The translations under genes were made by a program, and so were the position numbers. Shown here piece after piece: positions 1 to 9,062 of a DNA stretch of 64,000 nucleotides. Origin of the DNA: Hyphomicrobiales bacterium (GTDB lineage Bacteria; Pseudomonadota; Alphaproteobacteria; Rhizobiales; Beijerinckiaceae); NCBI GenBank assembly GCA_027484605.1, contig JAIXSR010000089.1, positions 1 to 64,000 on the forward strand. The letters are read 5' to 3'. Position 1 is the stretch's first letter; each line of letters begins with the position of its first letter. Under the pieces are notes generated by a model. That model ran no database searches and was not told the DNA's origin. It saw only the letters and a list, made by a program, of their open reading frames with translations.

Positions 1-415
1 GCAAACTCAAAATAGCTTCTTCAATGTCCTTTTCGGCATTAAGGGCATCATCGATCTTCAAGTAATAATAGCGATCAACCTCGATGTTCTTTGTTGTCCT
101 TGTTCGCACAGGTTTTTGGCAAAATGTCGCCTGATAGAGCGAAGTCATGCGTTGCTGCCCATCGAGCAGCAACTCGTTTGGCTCGACACCCCGTGTTTCT
201 ACGCCTTCGAGACACCGCGGTTTGAAGCGAAGCGTGCCGCCCGCTTCCAGAGTGAGCAAAGCGCCGACGGGAAAGCCCTTAAGCACTGAAGCCAGCAAGC
301 TGCGAAGATCGGCGTCGTTCCAGACGTAACTTCTTTGGAACTCAGGCAGTTGGAGCTTGCCTTGATCTGCCTTTTTGAGGAGGTCCTTCAGATCTTCCTT
401 CGTTGCATCAAACAT
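1..415 (-). CDS. DUF262 (GmrS-like) protein, 3' part beyond window
   Basis: The first 138 residues are visible; the gene runs off the left edge. The N-terminus carries LPEFQRSYVW (about residues 23-32) and LLLDGQQRMTSLY (about 84-96), the two signatures of the DUF262 ParB/Srx-like nucleotide-binding fold found in GmrSD, BrxU and SspE anti-phage enzymes. The start ATG (413-415) has AAAGGA a few bases upstream and lies inside the last codons of the preceding helicase-nuclease gene (8-base overlap ATGTTTGA), so the two are translationally coupled. Whether a DUF1524 HNH nuclease domain follows cannot be seen. Membership of DUF262 is secure from the motifs; a role in phage defence is inferred from family and partner. 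Confidence 0.85.
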   Translation of the reverse strand, partial: MFDATKEDLKDLLKKADQGKLQLPEFQRSYVWNDADLRSLLASVLKGFPVGALLTLEAGGTLRFKPRCLEGVETRGVEPNELLLDGQQRMTSLYQATFCQKPVRTRTTKNIEVDRYYYLKIDDALNAEKDIEEAILSL

Positions 416-3400
416 TTTCGTGTCCTTTAGAGGTATAAATCGTACTGACCAACTTGTTGAAATCCGCCTCGATCTTGTAGACGGCAGTGAATTCCGCAAA
501 GGCCCAGCGTCCGAACTTGCCGAGATTATTCACGCCCGGCACCCAATAGGCGCGCATGGTGTTGGCCTTCACCGATGCATCCTCGCCGCGGAAACCCTTG
601 ATCTCGACGATGAGGTTCAGAGGGGTCGCCTGGCCATCATCCACCTGTACGATGAAATCCGGGATGTATTTCCGGGGCGTGGAACCCATCAGATACGGCA
701 CCTCGAGGCCGAGATTCTGGTTCTTCACATAGGCGCGCACCTTGGGATGCGCTTCGGCAACGCGGCAGAACTCCGCCTCCCAGTCGCTGTCGCAGACCAC
801 CCAGTTGACATGGCATTTCCGGGGATCGGTCTGCCAGCGGGTTTCCTTGGAGGTCGTGAAGTTCACATAGGCCGTCGAACCGGTGGGATTATAGGCATCG
901 AGGATTGCCTTGACTGGCCGGTCGCCGGCCAAGGTCTCTGTGATCGCGGCCTTGATCCGCTCCGCCGCCATATCGGCGATTTCCTTGTAGACCAGCTGTG
1001 CGGCAAACGTGCCGCCGGAGCATTTCAGATAGCCGCCATCGAGCCATTGCCGCGTGATGCGCTTCAGCTGCCCGAAAAGGTGCAGCTTCGGCTCCTCGCC
1101 GGGATCGCGGTACTTGTTGTAGAGCAGGTGCTTGGCGAGATGGAAAAGGATCGTCGACGACCGCATATCCTGAAGGTGCTCGATTGTCAGGTCGACCCCT
1201 TCACCGATAATGCCCTGGTTCTTGGTGACGGACGGCCCGACTAATTCCGGCGTCAGGTTCAACACATGATCCGGCCCGAAGGTTGCCTCAAGCCGCTCAT
1301 CAGGCAGCTCTACGCGATAGCCCTCAACGCGAGGATAGACGATCTCCAGCGGGTCGCGGTCCGGCTTGACGGCATGGACGCGAACCGTCTCGCGAGGTTT
1401 TGCCGGTGGGGAAACAACCGGCTTGGCAGCAAAGTCGAACGGGATGCCGAGAACATCCGCATATTCGACGTTGAACAGCCCATCATCGTTCAACTCGTAG
1501 GATTGACGGCGCAGACCGCGACCAACCACCTGCTCGCATAGAAGCTGGGTCCCAAAGGCGCGAACGCCGAGGATATGCGTGACGGTGTTCGCATCCCAGC
1601 CTTCGGTCAGCATCGAGACCGAGACAACGCAGCGGATCTGCTCGCCAAGCTTCCCCTTCTTGCCGACAGTGTTCATGACTTCGCGCAGCAGGGTGGCTTC
1701 GTCGATCGTTTCGCCAGCCCGGAAATCGCCCGTCCGCTCGACCATCTCCCGGCGGAACTGCTCGATCTCGTCCGCGGCCATTTCGCGGAAATCCTTGTCC
1801 AGCGCTTCACCGGATTCGAGCTGGGCGCTGTCGATCAGGATCGTGTTCGGACGCGGGAGGCGATTGCCAAAATCATCATAGTTGCGGAACAGCGCCAGCC
1901 GGCCATTCTCCAGCACCGTCGATCCGTCATCATTCTCACGATCAAATCCCGAGACGTATTTGTAGATCAGCTCGGATGTCGAGGTGTTGTTGCACACCAC
2001 GATGAAGACCGGCGGGACACCGATGCCTTCCTGCGCCCAGAGCTCGAAGGTCTTCACATAATGCCCGTAAAGGGCCTCCAAAGCCGTCAGCAATTCCGGA
2101 GGCAAGCTAAGCGGGTCAGGGGATTTGCCGGAACCGCCCCTCCCCTTCTTCGGTAGTTTCTTGCCGATATGGTCCCAGAGGTTGCGGAACTTGGGCGTAT
2201 CTCCGCCTGGCACATTGTCGGCAACGGGAACGCGAGGAAGTTTCACGATCCCGCATTCGATGGCGTCCATCAGCGAAAAATCGCTCATCGTCCAGGGGAA
2301 CAACGTTCCCTCGATATAGCCAGAGCCGCGCAGGAAGAACGGCGTTGCGGAGAGATCATAGACCAGCGCCACGCCCAGCTTGCGCTTGACGGCCTCGAGG
2401 CCGGAGATCCACATCCGTGCAGCCTCGTTGTTCTCCTTGGCTTCTTCCTTTTCCTCGCCTTTGAGATCGTCTTCGTTTTCACCAGCACCGTCTTTCACGC
2501 GCTCGCGATAACAGTGATGGGCCTCGTCATTCAGCACGACGATATTCTTCATGCCCATCAGTTCCGGCATCACGCGCTGCAGCATCTGACCCTCGGTTTC
2601 GAGGGTCTGCATCTTCTCGCCGCGCCACCCTTCAAGGGCCGTCCGGGTACCCTTGGCGAGTTCCATGCGCTCGCGGAGCTTGAAGGCGTGATAGTTCGTG
2701 ATCACGATCTTGGCCCGATCGATATCGGCCAGCATGTCGGGCGGGACGATTTCCCGATGGCGGTAATAGCTCTCGGGGTCGTTGGGGAGCAGGACCCTTA
2801 ATCGATCCCGGATCGTGATCCCCGGCGCGACCATCAGGAAGCCTCTGGAAAACTGCTTGCTGTTCGGATGCCGGACCGCATTGACCGTCTGCCAGGCGAT
2901 CAGCATCGCCATGACCGTCGTCTTCCCGGCCCCGGTCGCCAGCTTCAGCGCCAGGCGCAACAGTTCCGGATTGGCCTGCGCGTTGGCCCCCTTGATGTGC
3001 GCCCAGAACTTCGCAACCCTCGGCCCGAGTTTCGGCGCAACCTCGACGAGCCAGATGGCTGTCTCCACAGCCTCGATCTGGCAGAAGAAGGGGCGAATGC
3101 CCTCGAACTTGTGGTGCCGCCAGTGCTTCAGAAGCCGTGCGGTTTCCGGCGTGACGAGCCATTGATCCGGGTTGGGAAGGCTGCGCCAAGCCTCCACATA
3201 ACTCCGGATCTCGTTGATGATCGGCGTGGGATTGTATTCTTGATCCTCAGTCGAGATCTCGTCTTCCGCTCCGAGGAGCAGGGATCCCTGCTTGTTGCTC
3301 GCCCGTCGCTTCTTGGGCTTCGGCACCGGAGTGATCAGATCGGATCGCCGACGTGTCTCAAGGATCCGATTCGTCGGCTGCCCGTCGCCATCGAGCTCCC

Positions 3401-3464
3401 AATGCCGCCCGGGAAACGAATAGGGCGAATTCAGGATAGGTTTTTCGAAGAAATGCTCAGCCAT
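408..3464 (-). CDS. Type III restriction-like DEAD/DEAH helicase with C-terminal PD-(D/E)XK nuclease
   Basis: A 1018-residue superfamily II helicase-nuclease. Walker A ATGAGKTT is at about 176-183, DEAH at 313-316, SAT at 372-374, and motif VI (QVVGRGLRR) follows TEGWD in the second RecA domain. The C-terminus has a PD-(D/E)XK pattern: YIPDF (Asp936), then VEIKG (Glu954, Lys956). It resembles the Res subunit of type III restriction enzymes, of the group annotated as BPTD_3080-family endonucleases (recalled, not searched). No DNA methyltransferase gene is adjacent within the window; instead a DUF262 gene overlaps its 3' end by 8 bases. The likely role is cutting foreign or modified DNA with ATP-driven movement. 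No strong ribosome-binding site precedes the start. All key residues are present, so the enzyme appears intact. Confidence 0.9.
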   Translation of the reverse strand: MAEHFFEKPILNSPYSFPGRHWELDGDGQPTNRILETRRRSDLITPVPKPKKRRASNKQGSLLLGAEDEISTEDQEYNPTPIINEIRSYVEAWRSLPNPDQWLVTPETARLLKHWRHHKFEGIRPFFCQIEAVETAIWLVEVAPKLGPRVAKFWAHIKGANAQANPELLRLALKLATGAGKTTVMAMLIAWQTVNAVRHPNSKQFSRGFLMVAPGITIRDRLRVLLPNDPESYYRHREIVPPDMLADIDRAKIVITNYHAFKLRERMELAKGTRTALEGWRGEKMQTLETEGQMLQRVMPELMGMKNIVVLNDEAHHCYRERVKDGAGENEDDLKGEEKEEAKENNEAARMWISGLEAVKRKLGVALVYDLSATPFFLRGSGYIEGTLFPWTMSDFSLMDAIECGIVKLPRVPVADNVPGGDTPKFRNLWDHIGKKLPKKGRGGSGKSPDPLSLPPELLTALEALYGHYVKTFELWAQEGIGVPPVFIVVCNNTSTSELIYKYVSGFDRENDDGSTVLENGRLALFRNYDDFGNRLPRPNTILIDSAQLESGEALDKDFREMAADEIEQFRREMVERTGDFRAGETIDEATLLREVMNTVGKKGKLGEQIRCVVSVSMLTEGWDANTVTHILGVRAFGTQLLCEQVVGRGLRRQSYELNDDGLFNVEYADVLGIPFDFAAKPVVSPPAKPRETVRVHAVKPDRDPLEIVYPRVEGYRVELPDERLEATFGPDHVLNLTPELVGPSVTKNQGIIGEGVDLTIEHLQDMRSSTILFHLAKHLLYNKYRDPGEEPKLHLFGQLKRITRQWLDGGYLKCSGGTFAAQLVYKEIADMAAERIKAAITETLAGDRPVKAILDAYNPTGSTAYVNFTTSKETRWQTDPRKCHVNWVVCDSDWEAEFCRVAEAHPKVRAYVKNQNLGLEVPYLMGSTPRKYIPDFIVQVDDGQATPLNLIVEIKGFRGEDASVKANTMRAYWVPGVNNLGKFGRWAFAEFTAVYKIEADFNKLVSTIYTSKGHENV

Positions 3465-3793
3465 TCACGTCATCAATCAAGCCGCCCCAACAAGTCCGAT
3501 TGAAAGCTTGAAACGGGTACCGATACAATCAGATTTTCTCTGACACAGGCTATTTCCACCGGTCTTGCGCGGATCGAGACTATATAAAAGAATGATATGA
3601 TCCATCACTCACGAAAAACCATATGGAGACCACATTACGCCATCAGAAATGATGATAAGCTGGTTGCAAGACATGTGCCGCAGCACCCTTTGGAGGTTTC
3701 GACATGACCTGAATCTCCGCTCCGGCTACGGGACAATAGCCTTGGGATAGATCACCAATTCAAGTTCAGACGAACAGCACCGCCGAGCAAAAA
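3465..3793. other. Gene-free, AT-richer spacer
   Basis: This 329-base gap separates the divergently oriented helicase-nuclease gene and the UDG-like gene. It is clearly richer in A and T than the rest of the window (for example around 3580-3640) and probably holds the promoters of both genes. I see no convincing operator, RNA gene or reading frame in it. Confidence 0.5.
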
Positions 3794-4384
3794 ATGACGG
3801 ATCTTCAAAAAGGACCTGAGCCCTTCAGAAGCTGGATCGGGAGCGAGTTCCACCGGACGCGTTTCATGCTGCTTGCCGAGAGCACATACGATTGGGAAGA
3901 GGACGGACAGATGTACGTTCCGGACCTGGACCACTCAACCGGCATTGTAGAGCACGCGATTGGCAGCTTCGAAGAGGCCAGCCGCTCCATGATGACGCTG
4001 ACCAGGGCCCTGTGTGCAAATGCGGCACCGAGCCAGGAAGAGCGCGTTGCCGCCTGGGCCATGGTTGCCTTCAACAACTTCGTTCCAGGATCGATCGGGT
4101 TTGGAGCGCGGATCCGGCCATCGCGCGAAGCGTGGGATCACGCCCGGGTATCTTTCCTGCAAACCCTGCCATCACCGCGACCCACGCGGCTCTTGGTGCT
4201 CGGCAAGGCGAACTGGAACAACCTGCCTTGGGATCACTGGGACCAATCGACCCAGACCTACAGGCTGCCGGACGGCTCGTGCATCCTGGTCGACCATACA
4301 GCCCATCCGGCAGCGGTAGGGATGAGCTGGGCGAAATTGCACGAAGCGATCGAGAGGTTACGATCAGCGCCACTGCCCGATTGA
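3794..4384 (+). CDS. Uracil-DNA glycosylase-like hypothetical protein
   Basis: A 196-residue soluble protein with no signal peptide. I do not recognise a named family with certainty. Its layout resembles the uracil-DNA-glycosylase superfamily: FMLLAESTYDW near residue 24 (position of the LGE motif), a central FNNFVPG segment, RLLVLGKANWNNLPW at about 132-146 (the central vLGk-x-W strand), and VDHTAHPAAVGMSW near 168-181, where superfamily members carry their final HPS-like loop. It lies between the helicase-nuclease gene and the tRNA-like scar, so it probably belongs to the same mobile island. The start ATG has only a weak GAG upstream. A function in base excision or in sensing modified DNA is a guess from fold and context. 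Confidence 0.6.
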   Translation: MTDLQKGPEPFRSWIGSEFHRTRFMLLAESTYDWEEDGQMYVPDLDHSTGIVEHAIGSFEEASRSMMTLTRALCANAAPSQEERVAAWAMVAFNNFVPGSIGFGARIRPSREAWDHARVSFLQTLPSPRPTRLLVLGKANWNNLPWDHWDQSTQTYRLPDGSCILVDHTAHPAAVGMSWAKLHEAIERLRSAPLPD

Positions 4385-4450
4385 GCCCCCCGAATTCCCC
4401 ACCGGAATCCAATCGAATTTTTGCATTACTCCTTTTCCAGCCCAAATTTT

Positions 4451-4474
4451 GTTGGTCTTTTCGTTGGTCTTTCG
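4451..4474 (+). repeat. Two tandem copies of a 12-base repeat next to the att-like site
   Basis: GTTGGTCTTTTC is followed directly by GTTGGTCTTTCG, 10 of 12 positions equal. Tandem short repeats just inside an attachment site are typical arm-type integrase or excisionase binding sites; here that is inference from position only. Confidence 0.45.
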
Positions 4475-4524
4475 GAAAAATCGAATTGGTTAAGCTGTTG
4501 ATTATCAGACGCATATTCAGTTTA

Positions 4525-4544
4525 TTCGATTCCGGCCAGGACCA
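4525..4544 (+). other. tRNA 3'-end remnant, candidate attachment site (attR)
   Basis: The bases read as the 3' end of a tRNA: T-loop TTCGATT (4525-4531), 3' half of the T-stem CCGGC (4532-4536), 3' acceptor strand CAGGACC (4537-4543) and discriminator A (4544). The 5' half of the T-stem (GCCGG expected) is absent: the bases before it are AGTTTA. So this is a fragment, not a gene. Integrases that target tRNA genes leave such a duplicate at the far end of an element. The orientation predicts the intact tRNA, and probably an integrase, to the left of the window. Confidence 0.55.
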
Positions 4545-4867
4545 ACTCACCGGTTGATTTTGCGAACCACTGTCAGGCTGGCCATGGGCCGGATGATGAT
4601 TTCGCCCTGAAAACAAGAGACCGGAACGGGGCCGAAGACGGACTGGAAGCGAATGGATTCAAATCGGTGGGCGCCAACGGTCTTGAGGTCGTTACATCAT
4701 CCGGGCCCGTGCGCACCTTGGGATCGCTCCAGCCTCCTCTCGGCGCTCGATTTGATCATTTTGTCCGGCTGACATCCGGCGAGCATGACGCTGCGACGAG
4801 GCCACGCCGTCAGCTGTAAACCGACACGCGATTGAAAGCCCGAGGGATACGTGGAAAATGCATTCGA

Positions 4868-5095
4868 TCAATCATCAAGGCAGCTGACGGCCGCATCCAG
4901 AGCGTCATCGGCCATTTTCAGAAATCCACCCAGACATTGAACAACAATAGGATCGTCGTCGCGAACGACATTTATGTACTCAATAATATCGTGAGCGTCA
5001 TCAGCGCGTTCAAAACTTTGCTTTGACTCTTGATCCAGCTTTTTTTCGGGACGGCGATGAAGTATTCGCCTCATCTCATCTCGAGGGTCGCTCAT
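4868..5095 (-). CDS. Small hypothetical acidic protein (75 aa)
   Basis: I chose the ATG at 5093-5095 because AGGAG lies eight bases upstream, although the frame is open further up. The product (begins MSDPRDEMRRILHRRP) is hydrophilic and probably helical, without signal peptide or membrane segment. It has a charged first half and ends in a Cys-containing stretch (DALDAAVSCLDD). I know no family for it. It lies alone between the presumed island scar and the chemoreceptor gene. The good ribosome-binding site and non-random composition favour a real gene, but no homology could be tested. Confidence 0.5.
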   Translation of the reverse strand: MSDPRDEMRRILHRRPEKKLDQESKQSFERADDAHDIIEYINVVRDDDPIVVQCLGGFLKMADDALDAAVSCLDD

Positions 5096-5477
5096 GGAAC
5101 ACGCTCCTGTCCGGCATCTCTGGGCGCCATTTTTTGATGAGCGCTGAACCGAACACTCCTCCGTCATGACCCTGATTGTCAATTCCAGGATGCAAACATC
5201 AACACCAGCCAGTAAATCTGGAATGAAGGCTCAAGCGCCTCTGTGAAATGCTGGCTTTATTCGACCCGGCTTACCGCCAGCGCCGCCATTGGTTCGCGCT
5301 CCGCCATCGCTCGTCAGGCTGTTTCGAGGTTGGTGCGAATCGCCCCGGGAGCCCGACCTTCGATAGAGGCATTCTGCATAATGGATATAATCTGCCTATT
5401 TTTTAGACAGTTATTAAGCAGAATGCTCTAGCCCTGATCGAAGCAGTCGGGGGATGACTGTGCGACTGGGGGAGAGC
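5096..5477. other. Intergenic region upstream of the chemoreceptor
   Basis: This 382-base gap separates two divergent genes and holds no supported gene. It contains the interrupted palindrome at 5364-5431, within which TATAAT (5386-5391) could serve as a -10 box for the chemoreceptor gene. No clear -35 box was found. Confidence 0.4.
5364..5431. repeat. Long interrupted palindrome upstream of chemoreceptor gene
   Basis: GCATTCTGC (5369-5377) and GCAGAATGC (5418-5426) are perfect 9-base inverted repeats. Allowing one inserted base and one mismatch, the arms extend outward to TAGAG/CTCTA and inward through TAAT/ATTA. The 30-base centre has a second small hairpin (CTGCCTA, five T, TAGACAG). It could fold as a cruciform, bind a dimeric regulator, or be the joined ends of a small mobile element. 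Confidence 0.55.
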
Positions 5478-7721
5478 ATGCGCGCATTCAGGATCGGCAG
5501 TCTGAAAATCCAGTATGCCGCCGCCGCCGCGATTGTCTTCACTGTCGGTTTTGGGGTGGCCACGACAATTTCCACCTCGGTGGTCGACAGCTCGGCGCGA
5601 TCGGAGCATGCCGCGGAAGCGATGTCGGCCGCACGCGAAGCCAGACGCGCGATGGAGGCGATCCAGACCCGGTCGACGATCTATGCGGATCTGGTTTCAC
5701 GGAAGCGGGATTTCGCGGTCCTGATGCAGAAAGGCGAAGACAACGAGCGCCTCAATACCATCATCATGGAATATGAGGAGCTGAAGCGGCTGGATCCCGC
5801 AGTTTCCACCTTCGAGGTCACGAATGCTGCCGGGATCATCATCGGGCGGGGCCACAATCCGGGTGTGAAAGGGGACGACAAGGGCAAGCTCAAGGATATC
5901 CAGGCGGCGGTTGACGGGAAGCTCGTTTCCGGCCTTGTCGTCTCTCCGACATCGGGCGATGCCACGATCGGCGCCGTGGCGCCCGTCAAGACCGGATCAG
6001 GCGTCATCGGCACCCTGAGGGTGGGCTCGCGCCCGACCCAGGCGATTGTTGCCGAGGTCAAGGCTCGCACCGGGGCGGATATTGCCCTGTATTACAAGAG
6101 GAAGCCGACAGCTTCGACATTTGCCGACAACAAGGCGCCTCCCCTCTCGGAGCCGGATCTTGCGGGCGCCCTCGCCGGCAGTGAGGAGCCGGTCGCGATG
6201 GCCATCGACGGCAGGACGTATGTCTCGCGCCTGCACCATTTACCCAGTGATCTCGGGGAAGGCTTGGTGCTCGCGGTCTTTGTCGATGGTGCACGGTTTT
6301 CTGCCCGGACAGCGGCGTTTCGGCAGTCCATGTTGCTTTACGGGCTCATGGCCCTTCCGGGCGTGATCTTGCTCGGATTTCTGATGGGAAGCTGGTTTGC
6401 CCGGCCGCTGGTGAAGACGGCCGGCGCCATGGACAGCCTCACCGCAGGGCAGGATGCCACGCTCGCGTCTCTCGAGGGGCGCGGCGACGAGGTGGGCGAC
6501 ATTGCCAGGTCGTTCGGACTGCTCGCGGTCGAGGTGGAGAATGCCGTACGACTGCACCAGACCGTTGCGGGCATGCCGACGGGCCTCATGACCCTCCATC
6601 GCGGCAGGGGCTGGGCTATCGATTATGTGAACCCGGCTCTGGTCGGCGTGCTCTCGGACGTCCGCGATATCCTGCCCGCCGCTCCGGATCAGCTGGAGGG
6701 CCTGAAGGCCGACACTCTCTTTGAAGGCGTCGGCCTGACGGGCAACACCTTCGAGGCACTGCCCGATACCGGTTTGCGGCATCGCGCTCGCTTTGGTCAT
6801 CTGACCTTCCTGCTCACCCTGGCCACCATTCGCTCGAAGCAAGGCGAGAAGGTCGGTGTGATGGTGGCATGGGAGAACATGACCGATCGACAGGAGCTCG
6901 CTGCGAATTTCGAGCTCGCTGTGCTTTCCCTTGCCGATTCCGTCGAAAAGGCGTCGGTTTCCCTCGGCGCGCGCGTCGCTGATGTCCGCGCCAGTGCCAG
7001 CGCCACGCAAATGCAGGCAGAGGCTGTCGCGAGGGCCTCGGAAGAAAGCTCCGCTTCCGTGACCACCGTGGCTTCGGCCGCCGAGCAGCTCCGCATGTCG
7101 ATCGGAGAGATTCGCCAGCAGGTCGACGCCTCGTCAGCCACTGCAACCCAGGCGACCAGGGATTCCCAGCGCCTTGTCGGCGTGGTCCGGGAATTGTCAG
7201 CCGCTTCGGAGAATATCGGGGCCATCGTCCAGGTCATCGGCACGATCGCAAGCCAGACCAACCTCCTGGCTCTCAATGCCACGATCGAGGCAGCCCGCGC
7301 GGGTGAAGCCGGGCGCGGCTTTGCCGTTGTCGCCTCGGAAGTGAAGGCACTGGCCGGCCAGACGACACGTGCCGCCGAACAGGTGGTCGCGCAGATCGCG
7401 TCGATCCAGCAAAAGACCGGAGAAGCGGTTGGAGCCCTCCAGTCGGTTGCGTCAACCATCGAGGCCATTGGCGGCACCGCGGCCGGCATCGCGGCGGCAG
7501 TCGAGCAGCAGCGATCCGCCACCGAGGAAATCGCGATGAGTGCCAGCCAGACAGCCGCGAGCACAAACGAAGTGGCTGCCAGCATGACCGAGGTTTCCGA
7601 AGCGACAAGCAAGACGGAAGAGGCATCCGGGAGCATGCTGGCCCAGGCCGACTTGCTGAAGGCGGACATTGCCCGTTTGCGCCATGAAGTGGACAGTTTC
7701 CTCAAGGCGCTTGCGGCCTGA
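5478..7721 (+). CDS. Methyl-accepting chemotaxis protein with periplasmic Cache-type domain
   Basis: A transmembrane chemoreceptor of 747 residues that passes ligand signals to CheA/CheW. Segment 1 (about 12-30) is followed by a periplasmic part of about 250 residues with a Cache-like pattern ([38 protein letters not shown]). Segment 2 ([21 protein letters not shown]) leads into a HAMP domain, then a short insertion resembling a PAS fragment ([17 protein letters not shown]), then the signalling domain. The hairpin tip [29 protein letters not shown] is split over about residues 590-620. I prefer ATG 5478 because GGGGGAG precedes it by about five bases; an in-frame ATG at 5454 lies directly against a G-run. 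The ligand is unknown. Confidence 0.9.
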   Translation: MRAFRIGSLKIQYAAAAAIVFTVGFGVATTISTSVVDSSARSEHAAEAMSAAREARRAMEAIQTRSTIYADLVSRKRDFAVLMQKGEDNERLNTIIMEYEELKRLDPAVSTFEVTNAAGIIIGRGHNPGVKGDDKGKLKDIQAAVDGKLVSGLVVSPTSGDATIGAVAPVKTGSGVIGTLRVGSRPTQAIVAEVKARTGADIALYYKRKPTASTFADNKAPPLSEPDLAGALAGSEEPVAMAIDGRTYVSRLHHLPSDLGEGLVLAVFVDGARFSARTAAFRQSMLLYGLMALPGVILLGFLMGSWFARPLVKTAGAMDSLTAGQDATLASLEGRGDEVGDIARSFGLLAVEVENAVRLHQTVAGMPTGLMTLHRGRGWAIDYVNPALVGVLSDVRDILPAAPDQLEGLKADTLFEGVGLTGNTFEALPDTGLRHRARFGHLTFLLTLATIRSKQGEKVGVMVAWENMTDRQELAANFELAVLSLADSVEKASVSLGARVADVRASASATQMQAEAVARASEESSASVTTVASAAEQLRMSIGEIRQQVDASSATATQATRDSQRLVGVVRELSAASENIGAIVQVIGTIASQTNLLALNATIEAARAGEAGRGFAVVASEVKALAGQTTRAAEQVVAQIASIQQKTGEAVGALQSVASTIEAIGGTAAGIAAAVEQQRSATEEIAMSASQTAASTNEVAASMTEVSEATSKTEEASGSMLAQADLLKADIARLRHEVDSFLKALAA

Positions 7722-8031
7722 ACAGGTCCGATAGGCCGCCCCCCGTCAGGGATCCCCTGCCCTTGGAGAACAGGCTCCGGTTCCGGACAAGCACGCCATA
7801 TCCAGGATGCGCCAACCTGCAGCCCTGATCGCTGTCGCTCCGGTTGTCGGTCCCTGACGCCGGAACAGGTCGCTGTGCGGAATCCGGAAACCCTCGCGCA
7901 GCCGGGCCAGTGCCGTGAACCGGACAATCGCCTGGCACGGCAGACTGTGCGGCCAGCGTCATCGGTCTGTCGCCAAACGGCATTAGAGCTTGCCGGCCCG
8001 AAAATGCTGACGGGCGTCCAGGGGGGACCAT
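7722..8031. other. Gene-free spacer before importer operon
   Basis: This 310-base gap probably carries the promoter of the importer-phosphatase operon. A run of G (AGGGGGGACC) just before 8032 is the ribosome-binding site of the binding-protein gene. I found no riboswitch-like fold, RNA gene or clear terminator. Confidence 0.4.
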
Positions 8032-9060
8032 TTGATGTTGAAGCCGATCCTTGCCGCGACGATCGCGGCGCTCTTGCCGTTTGCGCCCGTGGGCGCCGAA
8101 GCCCAACAGCGCACGTTGACCGTGTATTCTTCGCTGGACGAGGATCAGGCCAAGGCCCTGATCAAGGGCTTTGAAGCCAAACACCCGCAGATCAAGGTCA
8201 ATGCCATCCTCGGCTCGACCGCTCCGATCATCGCGCGCGTCATCGCGGAAGCCGCATCGCCGCAGGCCGACATCATCATGGGCAACGCGGTTTCAGCCCT
8301 GATGGCGGCCGATGCCCGTGGTCTCCTCATCCCCTACAAGCCTGCCCATTTTGACAAGATTTCTCCTGTCATGCGCGACAGCCGGGCCGAGCCGGTCTGG
8401 GTGGGCATCGATGCCTGGGCCTCGTCGATCTGCTTCAACACGGTCGAGGCAGCCAAGAAGAACATTCCGGCGCCGAAGACCTGGGCCGATCTGGCCAACC
8501 CTGTCTACAAGGGTCACATCACCATGCCGTCGCCCCTGTCGTCAGGGACGGCCCTGCTCGCAGTCAATGGCTGGCTGACGATCTTCGGCGAGAAGGGCGG
8601 CTGGGACTTCATGGACAAGCTGCACGAGAATGTCTCGAAATACGGACATTCCGGTTCGGCTCCGTGCCGGCAGGCCGGTTCCGGCGAGACGATCATCGGC
8701 ATTTCCTACGCGACGCCGGGCGTCAAGGCGATCAACGAAGGGGCCCCGATCCAGATCATCCTCCCTTCCGAAGGTCTGGGCTGGGAGATCGAGGCTGCAG
8801 CCATCGTCAAGGGTGCCCGCAATCTGGCCGATGCCAAGGCGATGGCGGACTGGATTTCCTCACGCGAGGCGGCCGAGATCTCGGCAAAGTATCTGCCGAT
8901 CACGGCCTATGATGACATCCAGGTCCTGCCGAAGAACTATCCGGCCGATGAGAAGGCGAAACTCCTGAAGATGGATTTCGCCAAGCTCGCCAGCAGCCGC
9001 GATGCCGTCATGGCCGAGTGGCAGAAGCGCTACGGCGTCAAGGTTCCGCCGAAGAACTGA
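8032..9060 (+). CDS. ABC importer periplasmic binding protein, PhnS2/AfuA-like
   Basis: A 342-residue class II binding protein with a cleavable signal peptide (ends near VGAEAQQ). The mature part starts RTLTVYSSLDEDQAKALIKGF, as in the ferric-iron/2-aminoethylphosphonate/hexose-phosphate group. The stretch DKLHENVSKYGHSGSAPC and the later ISYATPGVKAINEGAPI match what I recall of the PhnS2 family. It delivers its ligand to the permease and ATPase encoded just downstream (two bases between stop and next ATG). The operon lacks phnW/X phosphonatase genes but contains a sugar/inositol-phosphatase-like gene. A phosphorylated sugar or polyol is therefore as likely a ligand as a phosphonate. Confidence 0.85.
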   Translation: MMLKPILAATIAALLPFAPVGAEAQQRTLTVYSSLDEDQAKALIKGFEAKHPQIKVNAILGSTAPIIARVIAEAASPQADIIMGNAVSALMAADARGLLIPYKPAHFDKISPVMRDSRAEPVWVGIDAWASSICFNTVEAAKKNIPAPKTWADLANPVYKGHITMPSPLSSGTALLAVNGWLTIFGEKGGWDFMDKLHENVSKYGHSGSAPCRQAGSGETIIGISYATPGVKAINEGAPIQIILPSEGLGWEIEAAAIVKGARNLADAKAMADWISSREAAEISAKYLPITAYDDIQVLPKNYPADEKAKLLKMDFAKLASSRDAVMAEWQKRYGVKVPPKN

Positions 9061-9062
9061 CG

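Larger units (their letters stand above)
4385..4867. other. Gene-free island boundary region
   Basis: This 483-base stretch holds no credible gene. Its left part (to about 4524) is AT-rich like the island. It contains a 12-base tandem repeat (4451-4474) and a tRNA 3'-end-like sequence (4525-4544). The right part returns to the GC-rich composition of the chromosome. Short open frames here lack ribosome-binding sites and coding bias. Confidence 0.5.

Noticed and set aside
4385-4616. Minus-strand frame reaching into the UDG-like gene
   Set aside because: It overlaps the plus-strand gene extensively, has no ribosome-binding site and shows only low-complexity Ser/Arg-rich sequence.
4630-4690. Possible tRNA T-arm around GGATTCAAATCGG
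   Set aside because: The bases flanking the loop do not pair as a 5-base stem and no acceptor or anticodon arm can be built.
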